Below are positions 1-5,085 of a stretch of DNA of 7,585 nt, one piece after another. Each line of letters opens with the position of its first letter. The stretch's first letter is position 1. Source of the DNA: JADJNW01 sp964517175. Its GTDB lineage: Bacteria > Bacteroidota > Bacteroidia > Chitinophagales > Saprospiraceae. The stretch spans positions 1-7,585 of the forward strand of contig CAZFBU010000181.1 in the NCBI GenBank assembly GCA_964517175.1. The letters run 5' to 3'. The position numbers and the translations under genes are program-made. A model generated the notes under the pieces. It worked only from the letters and a program-made list of their open reading frames with translations. It did not search any database and was not told the DNA's origin.

Positions 1-1316
1 CTCGTTTCACTTTTATTCTTCGGATAATAATCATCCCAATCCCGAACGTACGGATCCCGCAGTTTATTCATGCTTTTGGCAACGATCATAGAAACCGAGG
101 CATCACTGGTAACATTGACAACCGTGCGGCACATATCCAGCGGGCGATCTACTGCAAAAATCAGCGCCAGACCCGCTTCAGGAATACCCGCCTGGCTCAG
201 TACAATCACCAGCATCACCATGCCTGCACCGGGCACCGCCGCCGAGCCAATGGAAGCCAGCAGCGCCGTGAGAATGATGCCCAACTGCGCGCCAATAGTC
301 AGTTCCATGCCAAATGCCTGCGCAATGAAAACCGCCGCTACGGCCTGGTAAAGACTGGTACCATCCATATTAATGGTAGCGCCAATCGGCAATACGAAAC
401 TCGTCACTTCTTCCTCCACACCGAGGTGTTCTTCTACGCGTTCCATTGTAACGGGCAGTGTGGCTGCACTCGAACTAGTGGAAAAAGCAACCAGTTGCGC
501 CGGCGAAATTCCGTTGAAAAACGTTCGGTAATTTACTCCGGTAAACGACTTTACTGCCAGCGGATACACCACAAAAACCATAAAAGCCAGCCCCGCCAGC
601 ACGCAGAGTCCGTAGCCTAGCAAGGCAATAAACAAATCAGCGCTGGGCGACTCAACCACTAGCGCAGCCAGCAGTGCAAACACTCCGTAGGGGGCGCTCA
701 GCATAATGATATCAATTATTTTCAAAATGACTTCATTCAACCCGTCGAAAAACTCGCGTATGGGCTGGGCTTTATCGTTGGGAATCAGAACCACGCCGAT
801 GCCAAAGAAAATGACGAAGAAAATCACCTGCAGCATATTGCTGTTTTCGGTTGCGGCACCGAAGATGTTATCCGGCACAATATCCACCAGTGGCTGCAGC
901 GGTCCGCGGCCTTTTTGCTCTTCCGCCTCCGCAATGCGCGTGCTGGCATCACCACCGTATGCCTCCATGAGTTCCTGTTGGGTACTTTCTTCTATAAAAC
1001 CGCCCGGCTGGATAAGATTTACAATCAACAGCCCGACCACAATTGCAATGGTCGTCGTCACCAGATAAATGCCAATCGTTCGGGTACCCATTTTCGAGAG
1101 CTGCGAAATATCCTGCAGATCGGAAATACCTTTGACCAAAGAAGCCACGATTAGCGGGATGGCGATGAGTTTCAGCAGGTTGATAAAAATCGTACCAAAG
1201 GGCTTAATCCAATCGGTGACAAATGCCCCCCAATTCATGTAAGCTGCCAGAATACCAAACAGCACGCCGGCGGCCATGCCGATCAGTATCTGCCAGTGCA
1301 ATTCGAATTTCTTCAT
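1..1316 (-). CDS. Na+/H+:glutamate (dicarboxylate) symporter, DAACS family, C-terminus cut by window edge
   Basis: This is an inner-membrane secondary transporter that takes up acidic amino acids or C4-dicarboxylates using a cation gradient. The reading frame runs from ATG at 1316 to the left edge without a stop, giving 438 visible residues; family members are usually about 400-470, so little is missing. Hallmarks of the glutamate-transporter fold are present: the serine-rich HP1 tip (STSSSAATLP, about residues 279-288), the TM7 motif NMDGT (316-320), the HP2 tip AVPGAGM (360-366) and the TM8 signature DRPLDMCRTVVNVTSD (390-405). TM8 residues D390, D394, R397, T398, N401 and D405 fall at the same numbers as in archaeal GltPh. 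R397 is the residue that holds the substrate side-chain carboxylate, which favours glutamate, aspartate or dicarboxylate as substrate. Serine replaces the usual glycine at 404. A charged stretch (about 109-138, rich in E, Q and G) lies after the third hydrophobic segment. The exact substrate (GltP-, GltT- or DctA-like) cannot be told from sequence. The gene is divergent from hemE. Confidence 0.95.
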   Translation of the reverse strand, partial: MKKFELHWQILIGMAAGVLFGILAAYMNWGAFVTDWIKPFGTIFINLLKLIAIPLIVASLVKGISDLQDISQLSKMGTRTIGIYLVTTTIAIVVGLLIVNLIQPGGFIEESTQQELMEAYGGDASTRIAEAEEQKGRGPLQPLVDIVPDNIFGAATENSNMLQVIFFVIFFGIGVVLIPNDKAQPIREFFDGLNEVILKIIDIIMLSAPYGVFALLAALVVESPSADLFIALLGYGLCVLAGLAFMVFVVYPLAVKSFTGVNYRTFFNGISPAQLVAFSTSSSAATLPVTMERVEEHLGVEEEVTSFVLPIGATINMDGTSLYQAVAAVFIAQAFGMELTIGAQLGIILTALLASIGSAAVPGAGMVMLVIVLSQAGIPEAGLALIFAVDRPLDMCRTVVNVTSDASVSMIVAKSMNKLRDPYVRDWDDYYPKNKSET

Positions 1317-1517
1317 TATCAATGGATTTCGTAGTGGTTGTTAGGAAAAAATAATGGTGCTTTGTCGTTTGAAATGCCGTAAAATAGAGAAATTCTGTCA
1401 AACAGCAGCCGGATTGGGCACATTTTCCGATTTTCCATTGGTTCACAGTTTGTAAAAAAGGCGTAAAAAACGCTTGTCATCACATGGATTCAGCCACATT
1501 CTTTCTATCATTGTGGA
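1317..1517. other. Divergent intergenic region between the symporter gene and hemE
   Basis: This 201-bp AT-rich gap must hold the 5' signals of both flanking genes. On the minus strand, TATTTTTT (1353 to 1346) differs by one base from the Bacteroidota -7 consensus TAnnTTTG. A TTTC lies 17 nt upstream of it (1374 to 1371), which would give the symporter a leader of roughly 25 nt. This is a weak match. No convincing -7 element was found for hemE: TATCATTG at 1507-1514 is too close to the ATG. Neither start has a Shine-Dalgarno sequence, as is common in this phylum. A 4-bp inverted repeat (GCGT/ACGC, 1461-1473) is too short to call. Confidence 0.4.
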
Positions 1518-2552
1518 ATGGAATCGAAAAATGATCTTTTACTGAGAGTAGCCCGCGGCGAAGCGGTGGAGCGTCCACCGGTTTGGCTCATGCGGCAGGC
1601 AGGGCGCATTTTGCCGCAGTATCGCGCTTTGCGCGAAAGTTTATCCGGATTCAAGGAACTGGTAGAAACCCCGGAACTGGCGGCGGAAGTCACCATCCAG
1701 CCGGTGGATGAACTGGGCGTGGACGCGGCGATTATCTTTTCGGATATTCTGGTCATTCCCCAAGCGCTTGGTTTGTCTTACGAGATGATCGAAAAACGGG
1801 GTCCGGCTTTTCCTAAAACGATTCAGTCAATGGCGGATGTCGATGCCCTGCAGGATGGCGCGGCCGCTGCGGCGGAATTGCAATACGTATATGATGCGCT
1901 GGCGATCACCAGGCGCGAACTGAACGGGCGGGTGCCGCTCATCGGTTTTTGCGGAGCGCCCTGGACGCTGCTCGCCTACATGGTGGAAGGCGGCGGTAGC
2001 AAGACGTTCTCGAAAGCGAAAAAATTCCTTTACACCCAACCGGAAGCAGCCCATGCCTTGCTGCAAAAAATTACCGATGCTTCCGTTGCTTACCTGAAAA
2101 ACAAAATCGCGCACGGCGCTGATCTGGTACAAATTTTTGACTCCTGGGCGGGTATCCTCTCGCCAAAGCAGTACCAGGAGTTTTCCGCAAAATATATCGC
2201 CGAAATTTGCAGCGCCATCACCGAAGCGCCGGTCACGGTTTTTGCGAAAGGTGCCTGGTTTGCGCTGGAGGATTTTGCCAAAATGGACTGCAATGTGATC
2301 GGGCTGGATTGGAATATGGACCCGGCGCTGAGTCGGCAACGCGTAGGCAACGACAAAGCCCTGCAGGGCAATCTCGATCCCTGCGCACTCTACGCCGCTA
2401 CGGATTTTATTCGCAAAGAAACCAACGACATGCTCCGGGCATTCGGCGGCAGGCACATCGCGAATCTCGGGCACGGTGTCTATCCCGATACGCCCCTCGA
2501 CGGAGTGCGCTGTTTCGTAGATACGGTGCAGGCTTTCCGGTATGATGGGTAA
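1518..2552 (+). CDS. hemE: Uroporphyrinogen decarboxylase
   Basis: This cytoplasmic enzyme removes four carboxyl groups from the acetate side chains of uroporphyrinogen III, yielding coproporphyrinogen III in heme biosynthesis. It needs no cofactor. The 344-residue length is typical. The N-terminal signature PVWLMRQAGR (residues 21-30) supplies R26 and R30, the counterparts of human R37 and R41. The SDILVIPQALG motif carries the catalytic aspartate D76 (human D86). Y154 in the GAPWTLLAY segment, S209 in FDSWAG and H319 in NLGHGVYPDTP match human Y164, S219 and H339. All the key substrate-binding residues are therefore present and the gene looks intact. The ATG at 1518 places the signature about 20 residues in, as in homologues. 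No other heme gene lies in the window. The 149-bp gap and a candidate promoter before accD suggest hemE is not tightly coupled to it. Confidence 0.98.
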   Translation: MESKNDLLLRVARGEAVERPPVWLMRQAGRILPQYRALRESLSGFKELVETPELAAEVTIQPVDELGVDAAIIFSDILVIPQALGLSYEMIEKRGPAFPKTIQSMADVDALQDGAAAAAELQYVYDALAITRRELNGRVPLIGFCGAPWTLLAYMVEGGGSKTFSKAKKFLYTQPEAAHALLQKITDASVAYLKNKIAHGADLVQIFDSWAGILSPKQYQEFSAKYIAEICSAITEAPVTVFAKGAWFALEDFAKMDCNVIGLDWNMDPALSRQRVGNDKALQGNLDPCALYAATDFIRKETNDMLRAFGGRHIANLGHGVYPDTPLDGVRCFVDTVQAFRYDG

Positions 2553-2567
2553 TTCTTTTTGGTTATT

Positions 2568-2600
2568 TTTATCAAATCTCGCTTTAGTGTCTTAATTTTG
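2568..2600 (+). promoter_or_regulatory. Candidate Bacteroidota-type promoter for accD
   Basis: TAATTTTG at 2593-2600 matches the Bacteroidota -7 consensus TAnnTTTG exactly. The -33 region is poor: TTTA at 2568-2571, 21 nt upstream, is the best candidate for the TTTG/TTG element. Transcription would begin near 2607 and leave a leader of about 95 nt before the accD ATG. The element sits just after the hemE stop in the hemE-accD gap, where an accD promoter would be expected. The consensus is established for the phylum; its use here is inferred. An 8-base degenerate motif can occur by chance in AT-rich DNA. Confidence 0.4.
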
Positions 2601-2701
2601 ACCTTTACGCCTATAAAGTAATACGCTTTTTTGTGTGGCTTTTCCGTTGTAAATCAATCGCTTAGGCAGCTATACTTAAAGCAAAAACTAAATCACAAAT
2701 T

Positions 2702-3589
2702 ATGGGTTGGTTCAGACGACTCAGAGAAGGTATTCAAACAGCGACCAGAAACAAAAAAGAGGCGCCGGAAGGCTTGTGGTATCAATGCAAGGAATGCAAA
2801 GAAACCTCAACGATGAAAGACCTGCGGGAAAACTTCCTCAAGTGCCCGAGTTGCAATTACCACGTTCGCATCAGTTCCAGAGAATATTTCGCCCTGATTT
2901 TTGATGGGAATTACGAAACTTACTTCGATAATTTACGCGCCAAAGATATTCTCCATTTTACAGATTTAAAACCCTATCCGCAACGCCTCGAATCCGCGAT
3001 GAAAAAGACGCGACTCAATGAGGCGGTCACCGTGGCAAAAGGAAAAGTGAACAAGCGCTCGCTGGTCATTGCTGCGATGGATTTCAATTTTATCGGCGGC
3101 TCTATGGGGTCAGTCGTGGGTGAAAAAATTGCGATGGCAATCGATCATTGCCTCGAAACCCGCACGCCACTGCTGGTCATTTCCAAGTCGGGCGGCGCGC
3201 GCATGATGGAGGCGGCCTTTTCCCTCATGCAAATGGCGAAAACCTCGGCAAAACTCTCGCAAATGGCGAAAGCCGGTATCCCTTATTTTTCATTTCTGAC
3301 GGACCCAACGACGGGCGGTGTGACGGCTTCCTACGCGATGCTGGGCGACATCAACTTCGCCGAACCCAACGCCCTGATCGGCTTCGCCGGTCCGCGGGTC
3401 ATTCGCGAAACTATCAAACGGGACCTGCCGGAAGGCTTCCAGCGCTCGGAGTTTCTGCTGGAGCATGGCTTCCTCGATTTTATCGTCGATCGCAAGGATT
3501 TGCGCGATACGCTGTCGGATTTGCTGCATTTGTTCGATGAAAAAAATCGCGTGCCTACGCCGGAAATGGAAAACGAGCCGGATGCCTAG
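2702..3589 (+). CDS. accD: Acetyl-CoA carboxylase, carboxyltransferase subunit beta
   Basis: This is the beta subunit of the carboxyltransferase half of acetyl-CoA carboxylase. With AccA it moves the carboxyl group from carboxybiotin on AccB to acetyl-CoA, making malonyl-CoA, the first committed step of fatty-acid synthesis. The 295-residue length is usual. A four-cysteine zinc ribbon near the N-terminus (C29-x2-C32 and C48-x2-C51) is a hallmark of bacterial AccD. The crotonase-fold core contains SGGAR (163-167), LTDPTTGGV (199-207) and GFAGPRVI (227-234), all close to E. coli AccD, followed by LPEGFQRSEFL (242-252). The tail after about residue 280 is short and acidic. ATG at 2702 is preceded by an A-rich stretch with no Shine-Dalgarno. 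accA is not adjacent; the two genes are unlinked in many bacteria. Confidence 0.98.
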   Translation: MGWFRRLREGIQTATRNKKEAPEGLWYQCKECKETSTMKDLRENFLKCPSCNYHVRISSREYFALIFDGNYETYFDNLRAKDILHFTDLKPYPQRLESAMKKTRLNEAVTVAKGKVNKRSLVIAAMDFNFIGGSMGSVVGEKIAMAIDHCLETRTPLLVISKSGGARMMEAAFSLMQMAKTSAKLSQMAKAGIPYFSFLTDPTTGGVTASYAMLGDINFAEPNALIGFAGPRVIRETIKRDLPEGFQRSEFLLEHGFLDFIVDRKDLRDTLSDLLHLFDEKNRVPTPEMENEPDA

Positions 3590-3651
3590 GCGAAGCACCT
3601 TGAAACCAGCGACATTCAACCATATTCAAAACAAAATACAATCCAACTGCC

Positions 3652-4224
3652 ATGAAATACTTGCTACCTTTACTCCTGCTCGGGCTGCTCGTAGCCTGCA
3701 ATCAGCCAACAGAGCCAGCCGCCGATTCGAATGAACAAACACCCACAGAAGAGCAGTTACCAGCCGTTGATGCCGAAGCCAATCTCCAAAAACTAGGCAT
3801 CGAACTCCCGCAAGCCTCCAACCCGGTAGCCAACTACGTCAACGCCGTCCGTACCGGCAACCTTCTTTTTCTTGCCGGCAAAGGACCCAGTAAACCGGAA
3901 GGTGGCTATATCACCGGCAAGGTGGGTGCCGACCTGACCGTAGAGGAAGGCTACGCAGCGGCGCGCCTGGTGGCCATCAATCAGCTTGCGGTACTCAAAG
4001 CCGAACTCGGCGATCTCAACCGCGTGAAGCGCATCGTGAAAGTGCTGGGCATGGTGAACAGCGCCAGTGATTTCACGCAACAACCCGAAGTGGTCAATGG
4101 CTTTTCCGATCTGATGGTCGAGATATTTGGCGAACGGGGCAAGCACGCGCGCTCGGCGGTCGGCATGGGCTCGCTGCCGCGCAACATCGCGGTGGAAGTG
4201 GAGTTGATCGTGGAGGTGGAATAG
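3652..4224 (+). CDS. Lipoprotein with a RidA/YjgF/YER057c/UK114-like domain
   Basis: This 190-residue protein joins a lipoprotein signal to a RidA-superfamily domain. The N-terminus has K2, a leucine-rich core and the lipobox LVAC, with C16 the predicted lipidated cysteine. Residues 17-42 form a low-complexity linker rich in E, Q, P, T and A. From about residue 43 to the end the sequence follows the YjgF-like branch whose members carry motifs such as GKVGADLTVEEGY (89-101) and KHARSAVGMGSLP (164-176). R167 aligns with the arginine (R105 in E. coli RidA) that binds the carboxylate of 2-aminoacrylate and related imines. Canonical RidA is a cytoplasmic trimer that hydrolyses reactive enamines and imines. 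This copy should sit on the periplasmic face of a membrane, so its substrate may differ; that is unknown. The residue after C16 is Asn, giving no inner-membrane retention signal by the E. coli rule. The gene lies 62 bp after accD with no promoter seen and may be co-transcribed. Confidence 0.88.
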   Translation: MKYLLPLLLLGLLVACNQPTEPAADSNEQTPTEEQLPAVDAEANLQKLGIELPQASNPVANYVNAVRTGNLLFLAGKGPSKPEGGYITGKVGADLTVEEGYAAARLVAINQLAVLKAELGDLNRVKRIVKVLGMVNSASDFTQQPEVVNGFSDLMVEIFGERGKHARSAVGMGSLPRNIAVEVELIVEVE

Positions 4225-4225
4225 A

Positions 4226-4834
4226 TTATGCGATCAATTCCCCTGTCTCGCTTTTCGGTAGAAACGATACTTTGTGGTATAAATCTTTCAGCGCAACGTC
4301 GCAGCCGCTGATGGTCGCGGATTTTTCCTGGTCTTGCTCGCTGGAGTAGGTCCATTTGTCTGGCGCATCCTGCTGGCGGTCGAAGATTTCCACGAACGGC
4401 GTTTGCTGGGAAATCAGCACGTATTGCTGTAAGCTTCCGATCGTCTGGTAGCATTGCCATTTGTCCGATTTGTCCAGCTTTTCAGTAGAATCGGAGCCAA
4501 TTTCAATCAAAACAGTGGGATTTAGTGTGGCATCCATTTTATTACTGTAATTGTAAAATGCTGACGCTCCTGCTACGATTAAACCGTCGGGATAATAAAC
4601 TTTATTGCAATCGGGTACATACAGCATTCTGTTTTCTGTCCAGATTTCGTTTTCTTTATTCAGAAAATGAGTTGCGAGGATTCTGGAAATGTTGCGAATG
4701 ATTCTACCATGATTTATTGATTTATAAGATACGGCGCGCAACTTCCCATCGAGATACTCGTGCCGTACCCCGGATTTGTATTCAAATTCAAAATATTCTT
4801 CAAGTGTCAGGTATTGTTGGGTGGAAACCGTCAT
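4226..4834 (-). CDS. Uma2-family protein (DUF820, PD-(D/E)XK nuclease-like fold)
   Basis: This is a 202-residue member of the Uma2/DUF820 family, which has a restriction-endonuclease-like fold but no settled function. Family features appear in the expected order: an N-terminal LTLEEYFEFE helix (9-18), HEYLDGKL (25-32), H42 with N48 in HGRIIRNIS, YYPDGLIVAG (80-89), NPTVLIEIGSDSTE (105-118), then K122 and K125 before W126-QCYQ, and SLQQYVLIS (134-142). D83, E111 and a downstream lysine, probably K125, are the likely metal-site residues. The usual SPST is SDST here. ATG at 4834 is supported because the family motif begins about eight residues in. The gene stands alone with no methyltransferase, toxin or antitoxin partner, and its stop codon is one base from that of the RidA lipoprotein. 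By hand count the 5' half is much more AT-rich (sampled 60-base lines 30-43% GC) than the 3' half (about 47-55%). Confidence 0.9.
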   Translation of the reverse strand: MTVSTQQYLTLEEYFEFEYKSGVRHEYLDGKLRAVSYKSINHGRIIRNISRILATHFLNKENEIWTENRMLYVPDCNKVYYPDGLIVAGASAFYNYSNKMDATLNPTVLIEIGSDSTEKLDKSDKWQCYQTIGSLQQYVLISQQTPFVEIFDRQQDAPDKWTYSSEQDQEKSATISGCDVALKDLYHKVSFLPKSETGELIA

Positions 4835-5085
4835 CTTTTTCTATTGCTTTCCATAAAAATACAGCTTTTCTCGAAAAAGTAAACGCATAAATTCCAATAA
4901 AAGTGATATTTTTTACTCCAATAATTGTCAAATATTAAAGCATCTGGCGCACCTCGGAGGTGTAACAGATTTAACCGACTTTAGCTTATAGCATTTTGTC
5001 GAACTTTTAATGAAATAGATTTCACTAAAATATTCATTCTTAGTTGTTTCTATTGCGAACAGCATTACAAAAACACCTAACGCCT
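4835..5085. other. AT-rich divergent intergenic region between the Uma2 and S45 hydrolase genes
   Basis: This 251-bp gap must carry the 5' signals of both flanking genes. On the minus strand, two near matches to the -7 consensus TAnnTTTG precede the Uma2 gene: TATTTTTA and, further upstream, TACTTTTT. Each differs by one base and neither has a good -33 partner. No TAnnTTTG was found on the plus strand ahead of the hydrolase gene. An 8-bp direct repeat TCCAATAA occurs at 4893-4900 and 4917-4924, with a 24-bp period; it may be chance. The main structure is the palindrome listed separately. No RNA gene or small coding region was recognised. Confidence 0.5.
4942..4970. repeat. Imperfect 29-nt palindrome in the divergent intergenic region
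   Basis: The symmetry centre is base 4956. The inner arms CACCTC (4950-4955) and GAGGTG (4957-4962) are perfect complements around one G. The outer arms ATCTG (4942-4946) and CAGAT (4966-4970) are also perfect. They are separated by a potential G-T pair (4949/4963) and two mismatched positions (4947-4948 against 4964-4965). A folded form would need a loop of about 5 nt, because a one-base loop is too tight. No T-run follows on the plus strand, and both flanking genes start rather than end here, so it is not a terminator for either. It could be an operator for a dimeric regulator or a worn copy of a dispersed palindromic repeat; the sequence alone does not decide. Confidence 0.6.

Noticed and set aside
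1204..1446. Minus-strand open frame spanning the symporter start
   Set aside because: It overlaps the symporter N-terminal coding region in another frame, and its translation has no recognisable features.
1461..1473. Short inverted repeat GCGT/ACGC around an A-run upstream of hemE
   Set aside because: A 4-bp stem in AT-rich DNA is expected by chance, and it is not placed at a gene end.
1507..1514. TATCATTG as a -7 promoter element for hemE
   Set aside because: It has one mismatch, lacks a properly spaced -33 partner, and would put the transcription start at or beyond the hemE ATG.
1827..2474. A 215-codon open frame on the minus strand inside hemE
   Set aside because: It is entirely antisense to a strongly supported hemE, has no recognisable domain, and is explained by GC-rich codon bias.
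2631..2816. Small plus-strand open frame overlapping the accD start
   Set aside because: It is out of frame with accD and overlaps its conserved zinc-ribbon coding region; the translation is basic low-information sequence with no motif.
1518..4224. hemE, accD and the RidA lipoprotein as one functional operon
   Set aside because: There is no pathway link, and the 149-bp hemE-accD gap contains an exact -7 element. Only accD and the lipoprotein are plausibly co-transcribed.
4893..4924. Direct repeat TCCAATAA with a 24-bp period
   Set aside because: Eight bases repeated once in AT-rich intergenic DNA is weak; it is noted in the intergenic entry but not claimed as an operator.
5044..5085. TTG-initiated 14-residue extension of the S45 hydrolase
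   Set aside because: The ATG at 5086 directly begins a well-formed signal peptide. The extension would bury it behind a polar segment, and TTG has no ribosome-binding signal here.
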